From contig NZ_JAJGZV010000001.1 in NCBI RefSeq assembly GCF_020805785.1, positions 1 through 64,000 of the forward strand: DNA of 64,000 nt. Direction: 5' to 3'. The stretch is from Flavobacterium chungbukense. GTDB taxonomy: Bacteria; Bacteroidota; Bacteroidia; Flavobacteriales; Flavobacteriaceae. Within the stretch, counting starts at the first letter, position 1. Each line of letters opens with the position of its first letter. Under the pieces are notes generated by a model. It saw only the letters and a list, made by a program, of their open reading frames with translations. It was not told the origin of the DNA and did not search any database. This document shows positions 1 through 8,264 of the stretch, piece after piece. The position numbers and the translations under genes are program-made.

Positions 1-117
1 CACAAGATGAGATTTCTTTTAAGGATCGTGGAAGATGACCACGTTGATAGGCTATAGATGTAAAGGCAGTAATGTCATAGTCGAGTAGTACTAATAATCC
101 GTAAGCTTATGCACACC
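1..117 (+). rRNA. 23S ribosomal RNA, 3' end (partial)
   Basis: The window opens inside a large-subunit rRNA gene. The stretch resembles the conserved 23S 3' terminus, with the GTCGAGTAGTACTAATAATC segment at about 79-98 followed by a GTAAGCTTATG end, comparable to the GGTACTAATGAACCGTGAGG terminus of other bacteria. It lies on the plus strand, upstream of a 5S gene, as expected for a 16S-23S-5S operon. The exact mature 3' end is uncertain by several bases. Confidence 0.9.
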
Positions 118-124
118 CTTTTCT

Positions 125-145
125 CTCCCGTCCAAAAGACGGGAG
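125..145 (+). other. hairpin in the 23S-5S spacer
   Basis: CTCCCGTC at 125-132 pairs with GACGGGAG at 138-145 around a CAAAA loop, giving a perfect 8-bp stem just after the 23S end. No T-tract follows. An rRNA processing or spacer structure is therefore more likely than a terminator. The stem resembles the operon terminator further downstream. Confidence 0.6.
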
Positions 146-217
146 GGAAGAAACTTTCTAAAATAGTAAATAAAACACTTTTCTTTATCTCAATATGTTA
201 AGATATTAGCTCGACGC

Positions 218-292
218 AGAGCAGTAACTAGTGAATAGTAAAGAGTGATTAGTGAAAAGCTAATTACTGGTAACTAAGAACTGATTACTTAC
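218..292 (+). repeat. repeat-like 'attagtgaatagta' segment in rRNA spacer
   Basis: Low-complexity sequence built from variations of AACTAGTGAATAGTA, GTGATTAGTG and their complements (TAATTACTGGTAACTAAG). The same style recurs at 57853-58037 upstream of the AEC transporter gene. It lies between 23S and 5S, so it would be transcribed as rRNA precursor. No coding potential. Confidence 0.5.
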
Positions 293-298
293 AGCCTT

Positions 299-408
299 AA
301 GGTGGTTATTGCGGCGGGGCTCACCTCTTCCCATCCCGAACAGAGAAGTTAAGCCCGCCTGCGCAGATGGTACTGCAGTTATGTGGGAGAGTATGTCGTC
401 GCCTTTCT
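299..408 (+). rRNA. rrf: 5S ribosomal RNA
   Basis: About 108-110 nt with typical 5S features: the ends GGTGGTTATTGCGGCGGGG and GTCGTCGCC can pair as helix I, and the internal CCCATCCCGAACAGAGAAG loop and TGGGAGAGTA region match the conserved 5S core. It follows the 23S end by about 180 nt and is followed by a terminator. Ends are approximate to a few bases. Confidence 0.93.
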
Positions 409-413
409 TTTTA

Positions 414-449
414 GAATCCTTCCCGATTTGTCGGGAGGGATTTTTTGTT
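414..449 (+). terminator. rRNA operon terminator
   Basis: A stem TCCTTCCCGA / TCGGGAGGGA with a short TTTG loop is followed by a TTTTTTG tract immediately after the 5S gene. This is a standard intrinsic terminator for the operon. Confidence 0.88.
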
Positions 450-564
450 TTATAGTGATTTTGGAAATGTATCTTCTTAAAATATAAGCGTTCAATTTTT
501 GTTAAATTATAGTCAATTATTGGTCTTCGTTATTGATACTTTAGAATTTTAGAATTTGAATGAG

Positions 565-572
565 TATTTTTG
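565..572 (+). promoter_or_regulatory. candidate -7 element for the PafA-type gene
   Basis: TATTTTTG fits the Bacteroidota -7 consensus TAnnTTTG and lies 22 bases before the ATG. No convincing TTG element sits at the usual 17-23 base spacing upstream, so confidence is limited. Confidence 0.4.
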
Positions 573-594
573 TATTTAAATTATTTATTTAAAT

Positions 595-2214
595 ATGAAG
601 AAAAGTATTTTAATGTTGACACTTTTTGTAATTACAAGTTTAAGTGCGCAGCAACGTCCCAAATTAGTTGTAGGTATAGTAGTTGATCAGATGAAAATGG
701 AATATTTATATCGATTTTCAGATGATTTTTCACCAAACGGTTTCAAAAGATTAATGAATGATGGTTTTACTTTCCAAAACATGCATTACAATTATATGCC
801 TACCTACACTGCTCCTGGGCATGCTTCAATTTATACTGGTACTACGCCAGCAACTCATGGAATTGTTGGTAATGAGTGGTTCAGTAGAAGTCTAGGAAAA
901 GAAATGTATTGTACTGATGATTCAGGTGTTAAAACGGTTGGTGACGGAACCGCAGAAGAAGGAGCCATGTCTCCTAAAAACCTTCAAAGTACTACAATTA
1001 CAGATGAAGTTCGTATGGCAACCAATTTTAACGGAAAAGTAATAGGAATGAGTCTTAAAGATCGCGGTGCTATTTTACCGGCTGGTCATTTTGCAAATTG
1101 GGCATTTTGGTATAGCAAAACTGGCTCTTTTATTTCAAGTACTTTTTATGGTGAGAAATTACCTGAATGGGTGTCAGAGTTCAATAATGAAAAAAATCAT
1201 CTAAAATATATCAATAAAGGTTGGGATTTATATAAACCTGCTTCTGTTTATAATGAGAGTCTTCCTGATAATAATCCGTATGAAGGTAAATTGTACGGAA
1301 GTGCTACACCAGTTTTTCCATACGATTTAAAAACAATGTATGAAAAAAATGATGCAGGAATTATTCGCGCAACTCCTTACGGAAATGATTTATTAGCTGA
1401 TTTTGCAAAGAGAGCAATTGAAAAAGAGGAACTTGGAAAAGATAATATAACTGATTTCTTAACTGTTAGTTTTTCTTCTACAGATTATGTTGGCCACCTT
1501 CTTGGTCCGAGATCTATGGAACTTCAGGATACTTATTTAAGGTTAGATCAAACAATTGCTGATTTTTTAATTTATCTTGATAAAACAGTTGGTAAGGGGA
1601 ATTATTTATTATTCTTAACAGCTGATCATGCTGGAGCAGAAAATGTAATTTACTTGAAAGACCGTAAATATAATGTAGATAATTATCCTTCAAAAGAAGT
1701 TAAGAAAAGCTTACAGGATTTTTCAACAAAAACTTTTGGCATTGATTTAATTCAAAATTACTCTAATTTTAATGTTTTCTTTAATAGACAAATTATAAAA
1801 GATAAGGGTTTAGAATTGGGTAAAGTAAAACAAGCTTTTAAAGAATTTTTGATTACACAACCGCAAGTAAAAAAGGTATATACAGAAGAAGAAATTTTAG
1901 CTAATGCTGGAAATGACTATTCTTTAAATTTTGTTTCAAAAGGTTATGATGTTACTCAAAATGGAGATTTAGTAATTGTGGATAAGCCTGGAGATATTGA
2001 ATACTCAACTACAGGAACTTCACATGGAACTATTTATAGTTATGATACTCATGTTCCAGCTATTTTTTACGGATGGCATATTAAGAAAGGGGAATCTTAT
2101 GACAAAAAAGCTATTACAGAAATAGCACCAACAATAGCTCAAAAGATAAAAGTTACTTTTCCAAATGGTACTGAAGCTAAAGTAATGACTGAAGTTTTAG
2201 AGCTAAAAAAATAG
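595..2214 (+). CDS. pafA: PafA-type alkaline phosphatase superfamily protein
   Basis: A secreted phosphomonoesterase/phosphodiesterase-like enzyme expected in the periplasm. Residues 1-19 form a signal peptide ending SLSAQ. The active-site pattern matches the Elizabethkingia PafA enzyme: metal-binding D31, nucleophile T72 in YTAPGH, N93, and the phosphate-binding K155/R157 pair, with spacing that agrees with my memory of that enzyme. Further metal ligands appear as D297/H301 (DYVGH), D344/H345 (ADHAG) and H477 (TSHGT). The 539 residues fit the family. The gene stands alone, with a terminator behind it. Phosphate scavenging from phosphoesters is the likely role. The K/R pair favours a monoesterase over a nucleotide pyrophosphatase, but activity is inferred. 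Confidence 0.9.
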   Translation: MKKSILMLTLFVITSLSAQQRPKLVVGIVVDQMKMEYLYRFSDDFSPNGFKRLMNDGFTFQNMHYNYMPTYTAPGHASIYTGTTPATHGIVGNEWFSRSLGKEMYCTDDSGVKTVGDGTAEEGAMSPKNLQSTTITDEVRMATNFNGKVIGMSLKDRGAILPAGHFANWAFWYSKTGSFISSTFYGEKLPEWVSEFNNEKNHLKYINKGWDLYKPASVYNESLPDNNPYEGKLYGSATPVFPYDLKTMYEKNDAGIIRATPYGNDLLADFAKRAIEKEELGKDNITDFLTVSFSSTDYVGHLLGPRSMELQDTYLRLDQTIADFLIYLDKTVGKGNYLLFLTADHAGAENVIYLKDRKYNVDNYPSKEVKKSLQDFSTKTFGIDLIQNYSNFNVFFNRQIIKDKGLELGKVKQAFKEFLITQPQVKKVYTEEEILANAGNDYSLNFVSKGYDVTQNGDLVIVDKPGDIEYSTTGTSHGTIYSYDTHVPAIFYGWHIKKGESYDKKAITEIAPTIAQKIKVTFPNGTEAKVMTEVLELKK

Positions 2215-2230
2215 AAATACAAAAAAGTAA

Positions 2231-2262
2231 AAAAGCCTGTCTTTAAGACAGGTTTTTTTTTG
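2231..2262 (+). terminator. terminator after the PafA-type gene
   Basis: AAGCCTGTCTT / AAGACAGG(TT) stem followed by a run of nine T, 17 bases after the stop codon. Confidence 0.88.
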
Positions 2263-2266
2263 CATA

Positions 2267-2301
2267 AAAAAAAAGACTTTTCAATTAAGAAAAGTCTTTA
2301 T
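2267..2301 (-). terminator. terminator for ald
   Basis: On the minus strand, AAGACTTTTC pairs with GAAAAGTCTT around TTAAT and is followed by a T-tract. It lies just beyond the ald stop codon, back to back with the terminator of the convergent gene. Confidence 0.8.
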
Positions 2302-2337
2302 AATAGTGATTTGTAAGCACATATTTGAGTAATAGCA

Positions 2338-3456
2338 CTATGCGTTTGCTAATACTATTTCTTCATTGAACGGCAAATTCCAAGCTTCTGCAACTCCTTT
2401 GTAAAGAATTTTTCCATTAGCTACATTTAATCCTTTTTTCAATTCTTCGTTATCTGCACATGCTTTTTCCCAACCTTTGTTTGCTAATTGTACTGCATAA
2501 GGTAAAGTAGCATTTGTTAAGGCTAATGTAGAAGTATAAGGAACGGCTCCAGGCATGTTTGCTACACAATAGTGAACGATATCATCAATAATGAAAGTTG
2601 GATTTTCGTGCGTTGTTGGAGTACAAGTTTCAATACATCCACCTTGATCTACTGCAACGTCAACCACAACAGTTCCCGGACGCATTAATTTAAGCATGTC
2701 ACGAGTGATTAAGTGAGGTGCTTTTGCTCCTGGAATTAAAACTGCTCCAACAATTAAGTCAGCATCTTTAATTGCTCTAGTAATATTATAATGATTTGAC
2801 ATTTCTGTATTTACATTTGCAGGCATAATGTCATCTAATTGACGTAAACGTGGCAAACTTAAATCCATGATAGTAACTTGAGCTCCTAAACCAGCTGCCA
2901 TCTTTGCTGCTTGTGTTCCCACGATTCCTCCTCCAAGAACTAATACTTTAGCTGGTGGTACACCTGGAACACCACCTAAAAGAATTCCTCTTCCTTTTAA
3001 TGGTTTTTCAAGATATTTTGCTCCTTGTTGAATCGCCATACGACCTGCAACCTCAGACATAGGAACTAATAATGGTAAACTACGATCAGCTTTTTCAACT
3101 GTTTCATAAGCTAAACATACAGCTCCTTTTTCAAGCATTGCATGAGTTAATTCTTCTGAAGATGCAAAGTGAAAATAAGTAAATAATAATTGATCTTTTT
3201 TAATTAAAGGATATTCAGAAGCAATTGGTTCTTTTACTTTAATGATCATTTCTGCAATAGCATAAACCTCTTCAATAGTTGGTAAAATTACAGCACCAGC
3301 TTCAGCATATTCATCATCAGCAAAACCACTTCCCAAACCTGCAGTAGCTTGAACATAAACTGTATGTCCATGTTTTTTCATTTCTGAAACACCAGCTGGA
3401 GTTAAAGCAACTCTGTTTTCGTTATTTTTTATTTCTTTTGGAACACCTATTATCAT
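2338..3456 (-). CDS. ald: alanine dehydrogenase
   Basis: NAD-dependent oxidative deamination of L-alanine to pyruvate and ammonia in the cytosol. The N-terminus MIIGVPKEIKNNENRVALTP is the family signature, with a substrate-binding Arg in ENRVALTP and a Lys in IIKVKEP. The nucleotide-binding Rossmann region is at about residues 168-200 (VLVLGGGIVGTQAAKMA). The 372-residue length is typical. An Lrp/AsnC gene is transcribed divergently 202 bases away, a common arrangement in which the regulator responds to amino acids and controls ald. A -7 element (TAGATTTG on this strand) lies at 3503-3496. Confidence 0.96.
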   Translation of the reverse strand: MIIGVPKEIKNNENRVALTPAGVSEMKKHGHTVYVQATAGLGSGFADDEYAEAGAVILPTIEEVYAIAEMIIKVKEPIASEYPLIKKDQLLFTYFHFASSEELTHAMLEKGAVCLAYETVEKADRSLPLLVPMSEVAGRMAIQQGAKYLEKPLKGRGILLGGVPGVPPAKVLVLGGGIVGTQAAKMAAGLGAQVTIMDLSLPRLRQLDDIMPANVNTEMSNHYNITRAIKDADLIVGAVLIPGAKAPHLITRDMLKLMRPGTVVVDVAVDQGGCIETCTPTTHENPTFIIDDIVHYCVANMPGAVPYTSTLALTNATLPYAVQLANKGWEKACADNEELKKGLNVANGKILYKGVAEAWNLPFNEEIVLANA

Positions 3457-3495
3457 CTTTTTATATTTTTTGTTTTTTATAGAAATTTGTTATTA

Positions 3496-3503
3496 CAAAT
3501 CTA
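3496..3503 (-). promoter_or_regulatory. -7 promoter element for ald
   Basis: Minus-strand TAGATTTG is a full match to TAnnTTTG, 40 bases before the ald ATG. It lies in the ald-lrp divergent region, which also holds AT-rich imperfect palindromes (for example GAAAAATATTC near 3574) that could bind the Lrp protein. No clear -33 TTG was seen. Confidence 0.5.
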
Positions 3504-3658
3504 CAGAGAGAGAATAAATTATGGTTTAATCATTGTTAAATAAGAAAATATTATTTTATTTTTTACTTTTACAGAAAAATATTCTGTTTTTAATTAGTAT
3601 TCATTCTTCAAAAAGAAAAAAAGACTAAAAAATATTAATCCAATAAAACGTTTTCGTT

Positions 3659-4117
3659 ATGGCTTTAGATGAAATTGACAAAAAAATCTTACGTCTTTTA
3701 CAGGAAGATGCGCATTACACTTTAAAAGACATTGCAAATAAAATTAATCTCTCTTTAACTCCGGTTCATGATCGAGTGAAACGTCTTGAAAAAGATGGGA
3801 TTATAGAAAAATACGTAACAATTTTAGACAAGAAAAAACTCGGCAATAATCTCACCGTTTATTGCCAAGTTACACTAACAAAGCAGACGTATGATACTTC
3901 TGAAGGTTTTAATCAATCGATTTTAAATATGCCTGAAGTTGTCGAGTGTAATTATGTATCTGGGAATTTTGATTATATGTTAAAGATTATAATTCCAGAT
4001 ATGGAAAGTTATCATCACTTTCATCAAAAGAAATTATCTGTTTTGCCTGAGGTTTCTTTAATCAATACCGTTTTTGTAATTTCTGAAGTAAAAAGCACTA
4101 CCGTTTTGCCCATTTAA
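3659..4117 (+). CDS. Lrp/AsnC family transcriptional regulator
   Basis: Feast/famine regulator of 152 residues, the normal size. Residues 1-60 form the N-terminal winged helix-turn-helix (LDEIDKKILRLLQEDAHYTL, then DIANKINLSLTPVHDRVKRL). Residues about 65-150 form the RAM/AsnC ligand-binding domain, with VVECNYVSGNFDYMLKI as the ligand-pocket strand region. It is divergent from alanine dehydrogenase, so alanine-responsive control of ald is the most economical hypothesis. The regulated target is inferred from position only. Confidence 0.93.
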   Translation: MALDEIDKKILRLLQEDAHYTLKDIANKINLSLTPVHDRVKRLEKDGIIEKYVTILDKKKLGNNLTVYCQVTLTKQTYDTSEGFNQSILNMPEVVECNYVSGNFDYMLKIIIPDMESYHHFHQKKLSVLPEVSLINTVFVISEVKSTTVLPI

Positions 4118-4123
4118 AAACAA

Positions 4124-4155
4124 AAAACCATCAAGATAAATCTCGATGGTTTAAA
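4124..4155 (-). terminator. terminator for the GAPDH gene (possibly bidirectional)
   Basis: AAACCATC / GATGGTTT arms with an inner AGA/TCT pairing. On the minus strand the stem is followed by a TTTTTTGTTTTT tract, so it best serves the minus-strand GAPDH gene. It also lies just after the convergent lrp stop codon. Confidence 0.75.
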
Positions 4156-4178
4156 GAAAAAAAGTTAGTTTGGTTGAA

Positions 4179-5627
4179 TTAATAATAAGTATAACGTCTT
4201 ACTTTGGCAATATATTTTGCTAAGCGAATTACTTGATGACTGTAACCGTATTCGTTATCATACCAAATATATAGTACAATATTTTTCCCGTCTTTAGAGA
4301 CAATTGTGGCATTACTGTCATAAATGGATGGGGCAGATGTTCCAACAATATCAGAAGAAACTAATTCATTATTTAGAGAATATTTTATTTGTTCAACTAA
4401 TTCACCTTCCAAAGCATATTTCTTCATCGCTTTATTTATTCCAGCAATTGACGTTGCTTTTTTTACTTCTAAATTTAAAACAACTAAAGATCCATTTGGG
4501 ACAGGAACTCTGATAGCATTTGAAGTTAATTTTCCTTCTAAGGATGGTAAGGCTTTGGCAACTGCGCTTCCTGCACCAGTTTCTGTAATGACCATATTTA
4601 ACGCTGCAGCTCTCCCACGGCGGTACTTTTTGTGCATGTTATCAACCAGATTTTGGTCATTTGTATAAGCATGAATGGTTTCTAAATGTCCTTTTGTTAC
4701 TCCAAAAGTTTCTTCTATAACTTTTAAAACTGGAGTAATAGCATTTGTTGTGCATGATGCGGCAGAAAAAATATCAGTTTCATCTGGATTAAAATCGTTT
4801 TGATTTACTCCATATACGATATTTGGAACTCCTTTTCCGGGAGCAGTTAATAAAACTTTACTTGCGCCGTTCGATTTTAAATGTCTTTTTAAAGCTTCTT
4901 CGGTAGTAAAGGCACCAGTATTGTCAATAACTAATGCATCATTAATTTCAAATTGTGTATAATCAATTTCTTCTGGTGAATTTGCCGTAATGACATGAAC
5001 CGTAGTTCCGTTAATAATTAAAGCATTATTTTTAGAATCGGCGATTACAGAACCGTGAAAATCTCCGTGAATCGAATCATAACGTAACAGAGAAGCTCGT
5101 TTCTCTAGAGTTGTAGCGTCATTTTTATCACGAGTTACAATAGCTCTCAAACGCAATTGACTTCCTTTTCCGGTTTTAGACATTAACTCTCGTGCTAACA
5201 GTCTTCCTATTCTTCCAAAACCATATAATACAACATCTCTTGGCTGAATTTCCTTTGATGATTTTGCTTTCTTAAGTTTTTCAATTACAAAGTATCTGGC
5301 ATCTGGATATTTTTCATCTTCTAAACGATATTCATAAGTTAGTTTTCCAAGATCAATTTTCGCTGGTGGAAGATCTAATGATAAAACCACTTTTGCAATT
5401 TCAACCGAATCAAAAATAGTAATTGGTTTTCCAACAAATTCTCCTGCATATTGATGAAGATTGATTATGTCGCTGACATTTTTATCTAGTAATTGATTCT
5501 TAAATAAAACCATTTCGATGGATTTGTCATACCATAAGTCACTAATGATTTTAATTAATTCGACGCCAGCTCTTCTTCGGTCGACTTGTAAGGATACCTC
5601 TTTTTGGTACAAAGATTTATTGTTCAT
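4179..5627 (-). CDS. gap: glyceraldehyde-3-phosphate dehydrogenase, long form
   Basis: Glycolytic/gluconeogenic oxidoreductase. The catalytic core starts near residue 130: YGFGRIG at 135-141 binds NAD(P), SAASCTTNA carries the nucleophile Cys at about residue 292, and a His at about 319 (ETIHAYTND) completes the pair. The protein is 482 residues, roughly 140 longer than ordinary GAPDH (about 335). The extra is an N-terminal helical extension (1-128) without a recognised motif. Long forms of this kind are known in Bacteroidota and some other lineages. Whether this enzyme runs glycolysis or the reverse direction cannot be told from sequence. A perfect -7 element lies upstream. Confidence 0.92.
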   Translation of the reverse strand: MNNKSLYQKEVSLQVDRRRAGVELIKIISDLWYDKSIEMVLFKNQLLDKNVSDIINLHQYAGEFVGKPITIFDSVEIAKVVLSLDLPPAKIDLGKLTYEYRLEDEKYPDARYFVIEKLKKAKSSKEIQPRDVVLYGFGRIGRLLARELMSKTGKGSQLRLRAIVTRDKNDATTLEKRASLLRYDSIHGDFHGSVIADSKNNALIINGTTVHVITANSPEEIDYTQFEINDALVIDNTGAFTTEEALKRHLKSNGASKVLLTAPGKGVPNIVYGVNQNDFNPDETDIFSAASCTTNAITPVLKVIEETFGVTKGHLETIHAYTNDQNLVDNMHKKYRRGRAAALNMVITETGAGSAVAKALPSLEGKLTSNAIRVPVPNGSLVVLNLEVKKATSIAGINKAMKKYALEGELVEQIKYSLNNELVSSDIVGTSAPSIYDSNATIVSKDGKNIVLYIWYDNEYGYSHQVIRLAKYIAKVRRYTYY

Positions 5628-5677
5628 AATAGATTAAATTGAAATAATAAAACGCTCACTTATTTTATAATTTGGCG

Positions 5678-5685
5678 CAAAAGTA
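5678..5685 (-). promoter_or_regulatory. -7 promoter element for the GAPDH gene
   Basis: Minus-strand TACTTTTG, a full match to TAnnTTTG, 51 bases before the start codon. No -33 TTG at the standard distance. Confidence 0.5.
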
Positions 5686-5734
5686 TCTATTTCAATCGAT
5701 TTCGTAAACTATTTTGGCATTTATTTTAAAAATA

Positions 5735-5772
5735 AAAAAGTCACCTTAAATTTCTTAAGATGACTTTTTTTA
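5735..5772 (-). terminator. terminator between the HtrA and GAPDH genes
   Basis: AAAAGTCA-CTTAA / TTAAG-TGACTTTT stem with a short loop. T-tracts occur on both strands, and the minus-strand use would end the HtrA transcript before the GAPDH promoter. Confidence 0.8.
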
Positions 5773-5779
5773 AGTTTTC

Positions 5780-5838
5780 AGTCGCGGTCTCAGTTTTCAG
5801 TTTTTTAATACTTTAAACTGATACTGAATACTGCGACT
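5780..5838. repeat. imperfect inverted repeat, 'agtcgcagttttcag' family
   Basis: Left arm 5780-5803 and right arm 5815-5838 are about 24-base imperfect inverted copies. They contain the words GTCGC and CAGTTTTCAG. The right arm runs up to the first base of the HtrA stop codon. The same words recur at 26961-27003 and 37378-37446. Confidence 0.7.
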
Positions 5839-7238
5839 TAAATAATAATTCTGAAAATCTCTCCGTTTCTGTTGATCATTTCAATTCGAACGCTTTGACC
5901 TTCGTCTTTTTTACTTAAAAGTTTAGAAACAGTTTCAACGTTTGTGGCTTTTACATTGTCAATACTTAAAATGATATTGCCTTGCAGTTCATTTTGATAT
6001 TGCATTAAATTCTCATTTGTGATGTTTTTGATTTTAACACCATAATCAATTCTGAATTTCTTTTTGTCTGCAGCATCAATATTTTCTAACTCAATTCCTT
6101 TAAATTCGGCACTGTAAAATTCATTTTTGCTTAAAGTTACAGGAACCGTTTTAGTTTTTCCGTCTTTAATATAAGTCACTTTTACAACATCGTTTGGACG
6201 TTTTGTATTGATATAACCTGACAAATCTGCATAAGTCGAAATATTTTGATCATCCAATTTTACAATAATATCACCTTTAGCCAAACCAGCTTTTTCTGCA
6301 CCAGAATTTTTTGAAACTCTGTTGATGTAAAATCCTTGCGTTTCTGTAATTCCTAATTCTTTAGAGGCAGTACTATTTAATTCTCCACCTTCAACCCCAA
6401 GAATTCCTCTTTGAACATTTCCGTATTCCATAATATCCTCAATAATTTTTCGAGCAATATTTGATGGAACTGCAAAAGAATATCCAACATAAGAACCTGT
6501 CATAGATGAAATCATCGTGTTGATTCCGATTAATTCTCCTCGTGCATTTACTAACGCTCCACCGCTATTTCCAGGATTTACCGCAGCGTCGGTTTGAATG
6601 AATGACTGGATTCCGCTTTGGTCTAAATTTCTGGCTTTCGCCGAAACAATTCCAGCCGTTACTGTAGAAGTTAAGTTGTATGGGTTTCCTACTGCCAATA
6701 CCCATTCTCCCACTTTTACGCTGTCAGAATTTGCGAAAGCAGTATAAGGAAGTTTTTCATCAGCATTGATTTTCAAAAGGGCAATATCCATTTTTGAATC
6801 TGTACCAATTAACTTCGCTTTGTATGATTTTTTATTGTTTAATGTAATCTCGATTTCTGTAGCATCTTTGATTACGTGATTGTTAGTCACAATATATCCG
6901 TCTTCAGAAATAATTACACCAGAACCAGTTCCTACTTGTTCTTGTTGTTGTTGCCCGCCATAGCCATAGAAAAATTCCAGCATTGGGTTGCTTACGGTTC
7001 TTCGAGAAACATTTTTTACGTGAACTACAGTGTGAATTGTTTTATCAGCGGCTTCAGTAAAATCTACTGTTTCGGCTCCTAAACCAACATTTTTTCCATA
7101 TGAGTTTGGGGCAAGCGTTACAACAGAATTTCCTTTTCCAAAAAATGAATTGTTGCTTTCAAATAATAACTTGTAAGCACCAAGAGTAATAGCACCACTT
7201 AATAGCGACACTAAAAATAAGGATGAAAATCTTTTCAT
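5838..7238 (-). CDS. HtrA/DegP-family periplasmic serine protease
   Basis: Periplasmic protein quality-control protease of the Do/DegQ family, 466 residues. An N-terminal signal or anchor (about 5-25) is followed by the trypsin-like domain, with catalytic H121 (TNNHVI), D151 (MDIALLKI) and S225 (NPGNSGGAL). A full PDZ domain follows at about 275-365, and a second, more divergent PDZ at about 375-465. Gln-rich QQQQEQVG at about 96-103 lies in the loop before the protease core. A terminator sits behind the gene. It appears monocistronic. Chaperone versus protease role is not resolvable here. Confidence 0.95.
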   Translation of the reverse strand: MKRFSSLFLVSLLSGAITLGAYKLLFESNNSFFGKGNSVVTLAPNSYGKNVGLGAETVDFTEAADKTIHTVVHVKNVSRRTVSNPMLEFFYGYGGQQQQEQVGTGSGVIISEDGYIVTNNHVIKDATEIEITLNNKKSYKAKLIGTDSKMDIALLKINADEKLPYTAFANSDSVKVGEWVLAVGNPYNLTSTVTAGIVSAKARNLDQSGIQSFIQTDAAVNPGNSGGALVNARGELIGINTMISSMTGSYVGYSFAVPSNIARKIIEDIMEYGNVQRGILGVEGGELNSTASKELGITETQGFYINRVSKNSGAEKAGLAKGDIIVKLDDQNISTYADLSGYINTKRPNDVVKVTYIKDGKTKTVPVTLSKNEFYSAEFKGIELENIDAADKKKFRIDYGVKIKNITNENLMQYQNELQGNIILSIDNVKATNVETVSKLLSKKDEGQSVRIEMINRNGEIFRIII

Positions 7239-7369
7239 ATTAGAATTTGTAATTAAGTTATTAGAATTTATGTCATGTATATTTAACGTAAATTTACTTC
7301 AAAAAATTATTTGTAAAAATGGTTTAACGCTCTTTAACAATGATTAACATTTCATTAATTAATAGTTTG

Positions 7370-7377
7370 TACTTTTG
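7370..7377 (+). promoter_or_regulatory. -7 promoter element for dapF
   Basis: TACTTTTG, a full match to TAnnTTTG, 19 bases before the dapF ATG. This implies a leader of about a dozen bases. The -33 element is not obvious. Confidence 0.55.
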
Positions 7378-7396
7378 TACTTCTAACAACTAAAAA

Positions 7397-8179
7397 ATGC
7401 AAATAGAATTTTATAAATATCAAGGTACAGGAAATGATTTTGTAATGATCGACAACCGTTCAAATTTCTTTCCAAAAGAAGATGTAAAACTTATTGAACA
7501 CTTGTGTGACAGACGTTTCGGAATCGGAGCAGATGGATTAATTCTTTTAGAGAATGATTCTGAAACCGATTTTAGAATGGTGTATTACAACTCAGATGGA
7601 AACCAAAGTTCAATGTGTGGAAATGGAGGTCGTTGCTTGGTTGCTTTTGCTAATCAATTAGGTGTAATTGATGACAAAACGACTTTTATCGCAACTGACG
7701 GTTTACATCATGCTTCTGTAAATAAAGATTCGATTGTTTCTCTGCAAATGATTGACGTTAACGAAATACAAAAAAAAGATTCTTATACTTTCCTAAATAC
7801 TGGTTCGCCACATCATGTTCAAATCGTAGATGATTTGGAACATTATAATGTAAAAGAAAACGGAGCAGCAATTCGTTACGGAGAATTATATGGAGAAAAA
7901 GGAAGTAATATTAATTTTGTAAAAAAGACTGATAATGATACTTTTTCTTTAAGAACCTATGAAAGAGGTGTTGAAGATGAAACTCTTGCTTGCGGAACCG
8001 GTGCTACTGCTGTTGCAATTGCTATGAATGCGACTGGGGAAACAGATAAAACTTCAATAAACTTAAATGTTGAAGGTGGAAAACTTATCGTTTCTTTTGA
8101 TAAAGAAAATGATGGTTATACTAATGTTTTCTTGACAGGACCTGCCAAATTCGTATTTAAAGGAACAATTGAGATTTAA
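7397..8179 (+). CDS. dapF: diaminopimelate epimerase
   Basis: Converts LL-diaminopimelate to the meso form used for lysine and for peptidoglycan cross-links. The two catalytic cysteines of this cofactor-independent racemase are visible: C74 in SMCGNGGRC and C199 in LACGTGAT. The N-terminal YQGTGNDFVMID and the internal FGIGADGLI are family signatures. The 260-residue length is normal. It is followed co-directionally by an acetyltransferase and mltG, so the cluster has a cell-wall flavour. Confidence 0.97.
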   Translation: MQIEFYKYQGTGNDFVMIDNRSNFFPKEDVKLIEHLCDRRFGIGADGLILLENDSETDFRMVYYNSDGNQSSMCGNGGRCLVAFANQLGVIDDKTTFIATDGLHHASVNKDSIVSLQMIDVNEIQKKDSYTFLNTGSPHHVQIVDDLEHYNVKENGAAIRYGELYGEKGSNINFVKKTDNDTFSLRTYERGVEDETLACGTGATAVAIAMNATGETDKTSINLNVEGGKLIVSFDKENDGYTNVFLTGPAKFVFKGTIEI

Positions 8180-8185
8180 TAGTTA

Positions 8186-8263
8186 AATCCCAAAATTTTA
8201 AATCCCAAATTCCAATCGAGATTTTAAAATCTAAAATCTGCAATCTAAAATCTAAAATATCGA
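8186..8263 (+). repeat. 'aatctaaaatctaaaat' repeat leader
   Basis: The dapF-acetyltransferase gap consists of AAATCCCAAATTCCAAT and tandem AATCTAAAATCTAAAAT words that run to within two bases of the next ATG. Nearly the same leader occurs before hisS (28474-28491) and the ABC permease gene (33725-33749). Confidence 0.7.
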
Positions 8264-8264
8264 A

